Under the pieces are notes generated by a model. The model did no database searches. It was not told the DNA's origin and was given only the letters and a program-made list of their open reading frames with translations. Made by a program: the position numbers and the translations under genes. A stretch of DNA of 64,000 nucleotides. Origin: Gracilaria domingensis (lineage: Eukaryota > Rhodophyta > Florideophyceae > Gracilariales > Gracilariaceae). The stretch covers positions 402,364-466,363 of the forward strand of contig VCMS01000037.1 in NCBI GenBank assembly GCA_022539475.1. The letters run 5' to 3'. Position 1 is the first letter of the stretch. Each line of letters starts with the position of its first letter. Positions 10,841-21,587 of this stretch are shown here, one piece after another.

Positions 10841-11790
10841 TAATAGTATCTTAGATAAACGAAAGGTCAAACCAATGACATTTTACGAAATAATCAGTTT
10901 GAACCAATAGTAGAGCGGCATTGTCGCCGGCATGTCAGGACTACTGTTTCAACCGGACGGCTAGCCGTTTGACTGTATCCATCTTCTTCAAAGAAAGACA
11001 GAGATTAATTCAGGCCGACTGGGCAAACGTGTCCAAATGCTCGTCTCCATTATCCAAAAACCAGTCAATGTTTGCAGCAAACAAACAATTTGTTTTCAAT
11101 TTTGAAAACGTATTGGGACATCAATGTCTACTCATATACTGCCAAACGGACTACCACTGTTTCCCACCCAGATACTGACACGGATATCCACGATCACTCT
11201 GTTGCAGAGTAATTAGTCGCAAACCGCTTAGATCTATTTGGCCTAATGCAACACAGGCATTTCCGGATCTCACTTATTGTCACGATACATCCATCCCACA
11301 ATTATCCAGCTTTCTTTTCGCGGATATCTGTAACCATTTGCAACACACATGGAACGCACAAGAATCCGGGAATCCGTCACGACCAATCAGGACACAAAAT
11401 CCCCACGCTCCTTGATAAAAATATTATCAAACCAAACAGCAGTTGAAGAACTGCAAAAATTGTTAAAATGAGAAAACAACAAAATATAAACTTGTCAAAT
11501 GAAACGATATGCAAAAGATTCGCAAAATGCGTTCAGAACACTATGCAAACTACGCTGTACGTGCCCCCTTAATTCTATAAAGAATGAAGGTTCGATAGTA
11601 TGCTCGTACTTGCTCATTGAAAACTGTTCACTGCACGCCTCTTTCAAACGGTTTGACACTGAACTAAGAATAGGTTCCTTAATGAGTCACACAAAACGCC
11701 ACGCCAATCTCACGAAAATGATAATATCTCTGTGAATGTCAGCGAAACGTAGAAACGTAATATTATTGATTCTGATGCGTTCGCAGTGTC
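10841..11790. other. AT-rich intergenic stretch, no gene seen
   Basis: Only short ORFs (under 90 codons) without recognisable domains. No repeat structure or RNA gene could be identified by eye. Confidence 0.5.
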
Positions 11791-12045
11791 GTGATGGATC
11801 CTGCCATTTTATCCGCCTACAAACATAAAGAGATGGTGGGCGTCGTAAGAACACTTGTAGATGCAAAGAGATCCGTACCGGTGAACGAAGAACTCGATAG
11901 CAAAGATATGCTACCGTTTTATGATGCATTAAAGGATGTAATTCGTCCCAAAGCGCAATCTGCCCACAAAAAATACAGTTCAAACATTGTCAAGAATGTT
12001 ATTAAATTGGTCTGGGCTGTAACAAGTGACGGTTGTAAACAATAG
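11791..12045 (+). CDS. Unrecognised short ORF upstream of a hAT remnant
   Basis: An 84-codon ORF beginning MMDPAILSAYKHKEMVGVVR, lysine-rich at its end. It precedes the hAT-like fragment in the same orientation, so it could be an eroded N-terminal piece of that transposase, but nothing in it is diagnostic. Confidence 0.2.
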   Translation: MMDPAILSAYKHKEMVGVVRTLVDAKRSVPVNEELDSKDMLPFYDALKDVIRPKAQSAHKKYSSNIVKNVIKLVWAVTSDGCKQ

Positions 12046-12275
12046 GAAAATGGAAAGGAAGTCTATGCCTTCACTCCGTACTACTTCGAAATTGGAGCGC
12101 CGCATTTGCTAACGAGGGTCGGGGAGTTTTCGCTTGTCAGCTGAAACATTTTTCTTATCGCACACAATGGAGCGTAATCTGCATGCGCGCTACGTTCCAC
12201 GTGGGATCATTCACTTTTAACTAGGATCTGCATCTAGCTTGATGAGTTCATGAAGAACTTTACATTTGTTATAGA

Positions 12276-13142
12276 TTGCGCTTCTACTATGCCATGTATC
12301 GTGGGCGCATCTGCGTCCCATCAACGAGTACCATTCACGTAAAAATGGATCTGGTGTATCTCGCATCACTGAAACACCGTTATAGAGAAACAGCAGCAAA
12401 GTCTGTGATTGCGTCTGACTTGCTTAACGTCAAGACTGTTGTTCGTATTTTCCAGCAGGTTAATTGGAATCAAGCCTTCCCAAATGGCTATGCCTTAGTT
12501 CAGGAGGTGGAAACGCGCCTTCGCACAATGTTTTCAGTTGTAGAGAGATTTCTGAAATCTAGCAAGCACGTTGCATCTCTCATAGCCCGTAAGGATTGAG
12601 ATGCATCGAAGAAGGCGTTTGATGCTTTAACAACAGAGACAACTATTGAGGGTGATATCGTATATCCTGCGCTCGAAGTCATTTTTGTTTGCTTTCTTCC
12701 TATTTGTCAGGTACAAAAGCAATTAGAGGCAAAAAAAACGACTATGCACCTTATTTTGCCCATGCTGGAGCAACTGGAGTCGCAGCAGAAACAAGGTAGT
12801 AGTAGAATTGTGAAGGGATCTAACTTTCAAGCGCCGCATGTTCTAAGCCAGCAGTTTGCGAAAGTAGTTTTACAATTTCTATTCCAGATTGAAATCCACA
12901 GTTTGTTGGTTGCAGGAAGCTTATGGCATCCGAGAATGCGTTCGTGTAGAGCAAAACGTGCTCGCTCGATACGCGGGGATTTTATTCATAACCTCCTTGG
13001 TAGGAGCGATTCCGGGTACTCGGAATATTTGAATATTGGCCCATGGATGGGATGCTTTCGCAGTATTGAGGCATTGCACCCCCTCGGGGTCGGCCATGAC
13101 GTGGCAAGGAATTTTACTGGATGCGCGTACGCGTGTGCATGA
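12276..13142 (+). pseudogene. hAT-type transposase fragment
   Basis: One frame is open from 12276 to 13142 except TGA at about 12597-12599. The order of features resembles the middle of hAT transposases: a WN(x)AFPNGYALVQEVETRL-like segment in the position of the TRWxS block, then helical segments, SKKAFDALTTETTIEGDIVY, a run matching the hAT pattern before the late conserved region (PICQVQKQLEAKKTTMHLIL), and LLVAGSLWHPRMRS in the place of the AxxLDPR motif. The RNase H-like first acidic residues and the C-terminal dimerisation domain are not seen. The assignment is by pattern and moderately uncertain. Confidence 0.45.
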
Positions 13143-14231
13143 ATGGGTGTGTTGACACATGGTGTGGAATATTTGTTGGATATTTTACTGGCCGCTGCCG
13201 CCGGTCGTCACGTACACCACGTGTATGGACCTGCCACTAGTCCTTATCCGCCCGAAATTTTGCAACTGTAATGCTGTATACACGTTTCCAGTGGGCCACT
13301 TGTATGACCTGTAAGTAAACGTACTTTGAAAGGAATCGTAAGTGCCCCAAAACTTTCAGAAATATTTCAGTAAGTACGTTTACCAACTCTCACAAACAGT
13401 CACACATTGTAATCTCACTAGTACCGTGTCACGCTCTTGACTGCAGTTGCACTTGCACGCCAACAAAGTCGTCGCCCACACTGGCTACCAATCATTCGAC
13501 ACTTGCCACCTCAGAAATAGTGCGCCCTTCTTCGAAGCACTCTCACTTGTGTATTCGAAGCGCGCAAAAACTATCTTTATGAAACGTCGCCTCGCGTCAT
13601 AACTGAGGACGAATTCGAACGCGTCCTCTAGTGACAATCGAAAAAAATGCAAATTGTGAAGATGACATCCTGACTCAGGTGAGTCTTCGCTGGACACAAA
13701 ACGTTGCTGGAATTGGGAACATGACATAGTGCAAACTTAGCCAAGCACAACACGGAACCTTTATTTACGTTCCGAATGCCAGACAGATAGCTTTGTAACA
13801 TTGAAAACGGTACGTTACCCAGAAAGATTTAGCGACAGAACCGAGCATAGCGTGGTAAGAGGAGAAACGGTATCGTTTATTACACGCAAAACATGCCCAA
13901 GTGCATGTTTGATCTGTGCAATATTCTTGTCACTTGTTTCTTGCACGGCAACAAAATAAACTCACTGATAGGAGGCAAAATACCTCACACAAAGCGTCAA
14001 CATTTCGTGACTATATGCTCTTCGAAAATTCTCTTCGCAAAAGCTGTTGCTTCTCCTTCATCATTTTCGAACCATCTTGCAGCAATTATTGACGGAATAG
14101 TTTGAGGTTTACGACCCTTGGAATCTGTTCTAAAATAATCAGCAGTTTACTGACAAAGTTTCAAGTTCTCTATCTTCGTACTATATACAATTAATTGAAA
14201 GAAAAATACCGATTCAACCGTATTTAGATCT
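13143..14231. other. No gene seen between the hAT and MULE remnants
   Basis: Short ORFs only (for example 13485-13727 minus, 13893-14105 plus), none recognisable. The stretch may hold eroded element ends. Confidence 0.4.
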
Positions 14232-16796
14232 TTGCGCGTCTCATTATCGTTTCATTTGTATCGTTTGCTTTCACATCAGTGTCCATCGCTTTCCGTCCCC
14301 ATCAAGGAAGCAAGGAAACTCAAAGCTGACTACGTTATCATGACTAATCCGAAGATCTTATTTCGCCAGTTTTATGAGAACGTACTGCCTTCTTACGAAG
14401 AAGTGTTTACCACTCAGAACACTGTCCTAAACCACTGTGCCGGTAAAGACGTTAACAAAATATCTTTGGCCGCCAATGAAGAGCAAATTTGTCAGTTGAA
14501 GCACGTGTCCATCGATGAGAATATATTTGCAGCCCTTGTAATGTATTTGTCGGACACATCAATACGAACAGGAACAAAGCTCTCTTCACTACTATTCTCA
14601 GAATGTTCGCGCTGCAAAAAGCACAATATTTCCCATGCTTTTGTTGCACGCAGCAGCTTGAGTCGGATGTGCAATATGTGCCGCAAAGAAGAAATTGCAC
14701 CTGTTTCATTACCCTTCGTTTTCTTTAAGCACGATTTGGATCTGTGTAACAACTTCCACGGTTTCTTTGAGTACATTTTTTTCATTATTGTCGAGACGAG
14801 TGTATCTGCAGCACGAACGCTTAATCTTGGTCTCAAGGGCTGTATCAAGGTACAGAATGTCCATCACTCAGCTGCAGCTTTTGAAAAGCTCATATTGAAC
14901 ATATTTGAGGAAAGACTAAACTGGCGATTTGTTTCAAACAAAAAACGAAAAAGTTCATCGTTCTTCATATGTAGCCAGAGGAAAACTAGAAGTTCTACTG
15001 CTATTAATTCTCAATGCCGAACACGTGAATCTAAACGCCAGTTTAAATGCAATGGTTCTTTGTCATTCTCATTTGAAAGTGACACGTCTGTTCTCATAAG
15101 AATCTGCCATGATGTTATTCACGATTCAGAACCTTCTCGGTATTCTTTGACTGGAGAAGACCGGCATAGAGTGGGTCATTTAGCAACTGTTAGAATGGCT
15201 CCTTTTCAGATTTTACTAACGCTCCGAAGAGAGAAAAACACTTACATCCGATATCAAGCCATTTACAACGCATGGATGGATGCAATGGCAAACGTATCAA
15301 GACTTGACACCGAGCCTAAGCTCTCTGTATTGAAGTACATCAACTTGCGTGCAAGGAACATTCGCCTAATATACCACAGTGACAAGCCATTTGCAGTGGG
15401 TTTTGAAACCAATTTTGCAAGAAAACTCGTCAGAGAAAGAAATGTAATCGAGGCATATATAGACTCGACCTATAAGACAAATTCACAATCGATGGAATTG
15501 TTTGCCGTCATGGTTTTTGTTATAGGTGTAGGGTTTCCTATCGCTTATCTTATCCTGCAAACTCCACCGAATTAAGAGAAACAAGCCGGATATCGCCGTC
15601 AATTGATAACTTGCTTTTTCCGGTGTTTGCGGGAATCATTTCCATCCTTTTGCCCACACTTCTTCTTTTCCGACAAGGATAGTGCACAATTAGGCTCAAT
15701 ACGCGATTGCTTCAACATACGTCCTTCATTATGCTGATGGCACATGAAAAGAGCTGCTAACCGGAAATGCCAATCATTGAAATATGTATCGGTCACTCTC
15801 AAATGCACTCTTTTCGATACTATTGATCGTCATTTTTTCACTCATCATTTCATGAACAACTCTTCAGTTACAACCCTAGAATATAGAGAGCTATGTCGCA
15901 GAGATATTAAGTCCGTGTGTCGCTCAAACGAGGAACTTTGCCAATACATGCTAGAGAACTGGTATGATCCTGTAAATTTCTATTCATGGGGGCGAAGACA
16001 TCATGATATGATCTCATTTTCAAGAACCACAATGCATGTGGAAGTGCATTGGTCAGTGCTGAAGTCAATCTACCTTGGCAACTACAACCGGCCCCGAATC
16101 GATCTTGTCGTATATATTTTGGACGAACGTTTTGTATAAAAGTTTTCTGTCGAGTACGATGCTTTGATAAACGGCTTATTCCAACCAACGTGGTACAAGA
16201 GATTTGTAAAAACGTGGAAGCTACGCTGAACAGAAAGCGCTACAAACGCTAAGTACCGTACGGACTATGTTAACTAGATTTGTACATGTCCTGGATATAG
16301 GCGAAATTGTTTTATGATCTGCAAACATTTAGTTGGAACGTCTGATCCGCCAGCGTACACTACAATAATGAGATCTCACAAACCTCCCTTTTGGGTTTTT
16401 TAAAACCAGTCTGGTAGAAAACGAGCATACTTCGTCGAGGAAGAGGATTTGGAAATGAAGTTAAAGAGTAAAACAGTCCTTGCCGATCAAAATACATTGT
16501 TAAGACTTGTTTCAGATAGTTCAAAAACTTTTGAACTTGACGCGGACGAGGAAAAAGAAGAATCGGAGAAGTACTCGAGATTCAAAGTTCTGGCTGACCA
16601 TGTGTTGAATGTTTCTGAAGATCTCAAAACTCACATTGAATATCTGAACAGCCATGGAGCAGATATTAAAAAACTAGAAGTTGTTGTGAAAAGCCTATGG
16701 CCTGTTGAAAGGTATCTTGGCAACGTTAAACAAAACCTAAACTCCAGGAAGCGTCCAAGAACATTCAGTTCTCAGGACACTGAAACACTTCCGTAA
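14232..16796 (+). pseudogene. Mutator-like (MULE) transposase with SWIM finger, six in-frame stops
   Basis: A single frame runs 855 codons from 14232 to 16796, broken only by stops at 15573 (TAA), 15735 (TGA), 16137 (TAA), 16227 (TGA), 16275 (TAG) and 16401 (TAA). An N-terminal zinc-knuckle-like pair (CSRCKKH ... CNMC) lies near residues 120-155. The catalytic domain follows: AYIDSTYKTN (first Asp, about residue 410), FFFSDKDSAQLGSI (second Asp, about 480), a C-x2-H block interrupted by a stop (LC-stop-WHMKRA) and RTTMHVEVHWSVLK with the likely third acidic residue. RPRIDLVVYIL is typical of fungal and algal MULEs. A SWIM zinc finger (CTCPGYRR...ICKHLV) lies at 16281-16340, followed by a charged tail. 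No frameshift is needed anywhere. Terminal repeats were not identified. Confidence 0.85.
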
Positions 16797-16968
16797 ATCT
16801 GGATAGACAGTCAAACATATATTATGACATTGGTCATAAGAGATCATGGCTAGCTATTGCAAACTCTGCACTCATTTTGAATCGAAGAGGGGTAGGGCCT
16901 CTTTCTCCTCTTAATAAATATCGTTATATCGTTTTGACTATCGCTACCTTAACGATTCTTTCAAACTC

Positions 16969-17274
16969 TTAATTATATGCCTGCTCGTTCTTCCACGCGC
17001 TTTGAAAGTCGTAATATTCCGCAAGAATTGGCAACCTTTTCACGCATTGCATGCAGGTGAACTCATATTCAAAATCTAAGGCCTGTTCCTCAGTGGCTCC
17101 TTTGTCAAGCTTGTAGCATCTCTCGTGGAACCAGTCTTCACACATTTCGCACTGTGCCATGGCAAGCCGTACGTCATATCGCTGGTCGCATCGACAGTAG
17201 CGGCTCAAAAAGTTGTGGGAGTAACTGGGCTCATTTCCTATATTGCATTCATCCTTCTCCGGATACAATGACAT
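16969..17274 (-). CDS. PHD-finger protein
   Basis: A 101-residue ORF from ATG 17274. A full Cys4-His-Cys3 PHD finger is visible: C27-x-C29, C42-x2-C45, H50-x2-C53, C74-x2-C77, with Trp48 two residues before His50 as in typical PHD folds, and the phrase AQCEMCEDWFHERCY, close to the UBR7-type PHD. PHD fingers read histone H3 tails or act in ubiquitin ligases. Nothing else is recognisable; the remainder is a short acidic/aromatic tail. The ORF is short for a chromatin protein, so this may be a fragment of a longer gene whose upstream exon is not visible. It lies divergent to the Rad21-like fragment with about 50 bp between them, which could act as a shared promoter. Confidence 0.6.
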   Translation of the reverse strand: MSLYPEKDECNIGNEPSYSHNFLSRYCRCDQRYDVRLAMAQCEMCEDWFHERCYKLDKGATEEQALDFEYEFTCMQCVKRLPILAEYYDFQSAWKNEQAYN

Positions 17275-17324
17275 ATATTTCCAACTCTTGAGTCAGTGGG
17301 GTTGTCCGTTTCGGCTGCTTCTGA

Positions 17325-17663
17325 AGGGGAGGGGTTTTCACGGTGAGGCAGATGGCGGAGACAGTGGCGCGGGTTGAAAGTGAAGAAAGGGTGACGGAGG
17401 CAACGGTGTCGGCACGAACACGCAAGATGCAAGAGTTGAGGCTGTCGCGGCTGGAGGGCGGTGAGTTTGACTTTACAGATGCTCTTGCCAAAGTAGGCGG
17501 TCGACGCACTGCAGCAAGGTGCTTTTACGAATTGCTCAACTCGAGCAATAAGAAGGCTGTTGCGTGCGAGGAGGCGTTGCGTGGGAGGAGGCGTACGACC
17601 GAATATGGGCGCGGCGAATACAGCCCACGCTTAATGTGCTTTTGGAGTCACTTGGAGTCATAG
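17325..17663 (+). pseudogene. Cohesin Rad21/Rec8-type C-terminal winged-helix fragment
   Basis: The frame is open from 17325 (the first ATG is 17352) to 17663. SARTRKMQELRLSRLEGGEF followed by DFTDALAKVGGRRTAARCFY and ELLNSSNKKAVACEEAL matches the conserved kleisin C-terminus, where RTxxM, (R/K)xxAAxxFxxLLxL and a helix ending in xQxxxYxxI contact the SMC1 head. The final YxxI part reads EYGRGEYSPRL here. Kleisins close the cohesin ring in the nucleus. Only the last ~90 residues of a protein normally 500-700 long are present and no upstream coding sequence fits before the PHD gene, so this is a truncated copy or a last exon. Confidence 0.55.
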
Positions 17664-18650
17664 CGGTGCCCGTGTAGAAATCGAGAGCGTAAAGCTACAA
17701 CAACGACGGTTTCACTGAGCCAATGTCACCTTTGCTTATCGGGGGCAACACAGGTGGGTCAGACAAGAACGACTTGAACACGAGTTGAGTTTGCTTCGCA
17801 CGACTCTGTCTCGCTAACTGCTTCTTGACTACCGAAAGGTCTAACAGTTCTTTATCATCACCGCAGCGGAAACTTTGGTAGCGATAGCAATGGAACATGA
17901 TTTGCTAGTTGCTAATGTAGTGGAGCTTCTTTCGTTACGATAGAGAGACAGATCGTAATGCATTGTGGTTACCTGTACAAAGCCCGCATCAAAGTCGACT
18001 TGCTCATTGTCCAATAGATAATATTGGTCGCTATTGGCGTTTGCTACATCTAACGTGTGAAAAAGGAATGGGGCCTACTAACAGTCCAACGCTCCAGCCG
18101 GATTTCTGCTTGGGAATGTGTAAGGAGAAATATTGTTTGCTTAGTACACCATCATAAATTTGACTGTCACCACTTTGACATTATGGTCAGAAGGAGCAAG
18201 TGACGCTCTCCGAATAAGCCACAGTTCTGTATAGATTTGCTCTCTGCACACAGCACACGTTCTGTCTTGGCCATAATTGGTCTGTCAGGTTGGAATCATG
18301 CCCATATGTATTTCACAGAGTTGTGTAGGGCATGTTCAACTATGCAATTCGCCGTAGTAAATTATGCTGTTAACCAAACCAGAGCGTGAGCATTAAACTA
18401 TATTCATTGCACATCAATCTTATCAAAGAAGAAAGACTTTAGTTGTTGCCATGTCAATATCATTTAATGTTCGTTATGCTTCTACTTAAAAATCATTCAT
18501 CACCACAATGGGGTTTCTAACGAAATATGGCTGAGGTGATATCGTCGTTCAGATAGTACACAAATGCGGAGTAGTGCATGAACTCCTGTACCAATATAGA
18601 TTCAAGAAGTTTTCCTCCTTGATGTTCTCCAAATATCTTCTTGAGGCCTT
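17664..18650. other. No gene seen
   Basis: Short unrecognised ORFs on both strands only. I see no repeats or RNA genes. Confidence 0.45.
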
Positions 18651-19304
18651 CTAAGACTTCTTCTTCCCGGTCATTTCCAAAAAAGAAAATGTTCTTCGAA
18701 ACGAGTAAGAAAACATAACGTACTCTTCAAAAAATTTGTATGGCGCGATTGCAGGATAGTGCATGTCGTCTTCAAGATCTTCTTGTTTCACATGTTTAAG
18801 TTGCGAAACAAAGCTTTTGATTTTCCAAAACACGTTTGGAAACAGTACTTTGATAACAGTTGCGTAAAATTTGAACTCCTGAGTAACAACCTCATCCATT
18901 ACAGTGGATATGTTTATCATGGACACATTGTGAGTAAAGATGGCAATCGATGTTCCTCCAGATTGAAAAGGCTTCGGTATGATAGAAAGAAGAAACGCTC
19001 TTTGTCTAAATAAACCTTCAATTATTTGGAGCGGATGTGGTACGTTGGGGGCGCTGTAGTCCATCGAAGTGATGAGAAAGTGAAGGTGAAAGAAAGAAGA
19101 ACGATCGAAATGAAGAAAGAAAAGCGCTGCAAAAAGCTTACGCTGTAAAAGGCCTAGATACGCTGCAAAAGGCTCAGGTGACGTCAACAAATGTGTGGTG
19201 AGAGGAGGAGGATGTGAACGTTGGAGAAAGTCAGGGCGGTGCTGGCTGGTTTCATGAGTTTCTATAGACGTTGTTGCGCTAAATGCACTTCGAAAAATGC
19301 GCAC
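18651..19304 (-). CDS. Unrecognised 217-codon ORF
   Basis: An uninterrupted minus-strand ORF. Residues about 80-215 look like a globular protein (MDYSAPNVPHPLQIIEGLF onward, acidic KQEDLEDDMHYP segment), while the first ~75 residues are Phe/Ser/His-rich and probably non-coding. A start at the internal Met (MDYSAP, near 19064) seems more likely. No domain is recognised. Confidence 0.3.
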   Translation of the reverse strand: MRIFRSAFSATTSIETHETSQHRPDFLQRSHPPPLTTHLLTSPEPFAAYLGLLQRKLFAALFFLHFDRSSFFHLHFLITSMDYSAPNVPHPLQIIEGLFRQRAFLLSIIPKPFQSGGTSIAIFTHNVSMINISTVMDEVVTQEFKFYATVIKVLFPNVFWKIKSFVSQLKHVKQEDLEDDMHYPAIAPYKFFEEYVMFSYSFRRTFSFLEMTGKKKS

Positions 19305-19599
19305 TTAACGAAACCAAGTGCAATCGAGGGGCACGCGTCGACTACATTTTGACGTTGTGACTCTTCGTTTGTGCGCTTTTTTTGTCACATATTGTGACAA
19401 AGGGAGTGTATGTTGTCACTTGGATATCGTCTATGCTTGTCAGCTGTCTCTTTCATATGTGTACTATGAGGACAGGGGGCAACGCTGTATGGCGCATTAC
19501 AGTTGCAAAATGTCGGGCGTTTAAGGTCTAGTGACCTGCCCAGGTGTGCATTAGATTATTTAATTTATTTTAACTAATTTATCGGTTGCGATATAAGAG

Positions 19600-20246
19600 G
19601 TAACCTCCCGGTCACCTCCACCTTCAGCAAAGGGTAACCGAGTCCGGCTCTGAATTAGTTTCGCCTGCGCGAAGTGTATAACTCCCTCAGGAGGGTCACC
19701 GCGCACGGTGCGGACTAGCTTCATCCCTCGGGATCATTCAGGCATTTCTGACTAATTGTGGCTATTGCCCTCCGGCTTACTCCGTCTTCGGATATCTTCC
19801 TACTTGCAGATATCTGCTTAACCACAAGTGGTAGATCTACCAACTCTGTATAGAGACCTTTGCCGCGTGGGCTTAATACACGGTATCGTCTCAACTGACC
19901 CGGCGGCTGGCCGCCGGGTCTGTTGCCGCGCTCCGCACGCCCCGCCCGGGGGTTTCCGTCTTGTTTCTCCCCTTTTTCCTCTTTTGGCCTGGGGTTTTCA
20001 CTGCTCACTGGTGCCGCCCACGACTGTGGTCTCCGTTTCCGGATCTCTACCGAGCCTGTTCCTCATCAAACTCCGAGGTATATCCCGAAACACAGGCGGT
20101 CTTACACCCGCCATCTTCTCTGTACGGAGGGCTCATCCGCTGAGTCTACCTCTCACAGGGAGCAAGGACTCGAACGCCTTGAGTGTTTCTCCCGTTCTCG
20201 GGTTTTGCACTACAGTTCGCTAAGCTTTGTGAGAGACTTAGCGCAA
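19600..20246. other. GC-rich island packed with short hairpins
   Basis: This 650-bp block differs sharply in composition from its AT-rich left flank. It contains many short inverted repeats: CCCGGCGG/CCGCCGGG at about 19900-19919, CCCTC/GAGGG at 19683-19697, GGCGG/CCGCC at about 20095-20113, and CGCTAAGCTT...ACTTAGCG at about 20218-20244. Plus- and minus-strand ORFs of 95-131 codons cross it but are Pro/Arg/Gly-rich and unrecognised. It ends directly against the hAT dimerisation fragment. It could be a retroelement leader, a structured non-coding RNA or an element terminus; I cannot identify it. Confidence 0.5.
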
Positions 20247-20247
20247 T

Positions 20248-20721
20248 GTGTATAGAGGCAACGAGGTCGCACTGGTGAAACGTTTGTTGCGGAACTACGA
20301 AAATGGGGAGCAGAAAAGAGATGAAGTTGTTGTCAATAACGACGTTACACCAAAAGAGCTTGGGACGGAGTCCTTTTGTTTGTCAGATATGTTCGATGTG
20401 GCGGATACAAACGATGGCGTTGTTGATTCATATGAAAAGTACATGAGTCGCAGTTTTCCACTCTCTGTTTCGAAGCCATTGAAGAACTCTACAACTCAAG
20501 AGGATCATAGCACAAGGCTTATCCGTTTCTGGATAAGTCAAGAAGCGAATTATCCAGATCTCTTTAAAGTGGCCTTGCGAATATATGCTACTCCAGTTTC
20601 TTCTTCAAGTAGCGAGCGCAATTTTAGCGCTGTCAATAGAATTCTGACCTCCGAAACGTCTAGGGTAAAAAGTAATGTGGTCGAAGATATGCTGTACCTT
20701 CGATTCATCACGGGGAAATAG
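20248..20721 (+). pseudogene. hAT transposase C-terminal dimerisation domain
   Basis: A 157-codon ORF ends with the hAT dimerisation signature: an FWISQEANYPDLFKVALRIY block (the W...YP.L...A......P pattern), SSSERNFSAVNRI and then RVKSNVVEDMLYLRF. The DDE-like catalytic core is absent; upstream is the hairpin-rich island, so the element is 5'-truncated or was interrupted there. In hAT transposases this region mediates oligomerisation. A different hAT-like fragment lies at 12.3-13.1 kb, but no overlap allows a test of whether both come from one family. Confidence 0.75.
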
Positions 20722-20900
20722 ATGATATTCAAGGAAATTGCGCCACTCTATTAAACTGTTAATCGATTGTTTCATTTGCCCCATCAAAGACTCGTACGGT
20801 GTGCACTTGTTCCTGTTTCTCTGATGAGCATCACTTCGTGATGAGAGAGATGGTAGATAGTGCTTTGCTGCACAGTACTATTATCTGTATCTTCAGCAAT

Positions 20901-20962
20901 ATAGAGCACAAGCATTTGCGAAAGCTTGTCCGCACAAGTTCTCGTTAGAGCTTGTGCTCTAT
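20901..20962. repeat. Hairpin with perfect 13-bp outer stem
   Basis: ATAGAGCACAAGC (20901-20913) is exactly complementary to GCTTGTGCTCTAT (20950-20962); the loop holds a second short stem CTTGT/ACAAG. It lies about 180 bp downstream of the hAT fragment and may belong to that element's end. Confidence 0.75.
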
Positions 20963-21177
20963 CACAATGTACGAGAAGCTGAGCTGATCGTTCTGTGTCA
21001 AACACCGGCCCGGAGCCGCGAGTCCAGAGTCAAAGAGCAGCATTTGAGAGCTAGGAAACAGCCACGACGTGGCTCGCCTTCAATGTATCAGCGGCCGCTT
21101 CGCCTTGCAGAGCAGAGAAACAATATGGCAGGTGAGCCAGTCTGATTGAGCTTAAAGGCGGTTACAGATTACAGAAT

Positions 21178-21261
21178 GTTACCAAAAGTTCTCTTTTGCT
21201 GCAACTAGTTTTCGCAGTCTGTTGCCAAAGGTTCTCTTTTGCTGCAACCAGTTGTCGCAGT
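21178..21261 (+). repeat. 43-bp tandem duplication
   Basis: Two units start at 21178 and 21221. Both read GTT(A/G)CCAAA(A/G)GTTCTC then TTTTGCTGCAAC and end near TCGCAGT, with about five differences in 41 bases. Confidence 0.9.
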
Positions 21262-21587
21262 GGACAGAGGGCACCGTCTGAATCATATCGCGTCAGTCAC
21301 CTGCAATGGTCCGCCATTGTACCACTGCAACTAGGTTGAAATAGAACTATTCTTTGTGTGTACCTGTACTGAACAACAATTCTGCTCCCGTTCAGCTTCA
21401 GAACGGGTCCTGAGCAACCACCTCTTTCCAATCGAAAACTTGCAACACTCGGCAATCATATTACGCCGCGTCACTTGCTTTCCGTATGTACTTGAGGCTT
21501 GACCCCCCGATCAGCATCGTTTTCATCCACGTTCTATGTAAAAGGCAAATATGACATTTGTCACGCCCAGCATAACCCTTCATCTTT

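Noticed and set aside
19990-20080. Hammerhead ribozyme on the minus strand (TTTGATGAG ... GGAAAC)
   Set aside because: The essential C of CUGAUGA is U here and the intervening bases do not form stem II.
20130-20180. tRNA gene on the minus strand suggested by a B-box-like GTTCGAGTCC
   Set aside because: No acceptor or anticodon stems could be placed around it within tRNA length.
20820-20860. Hammerhead-like CTGATGA followed by a CATCAC/GTGATG stem
   Set aside because: The GAAA that must follow stem II is absent (AGAGAG instead).
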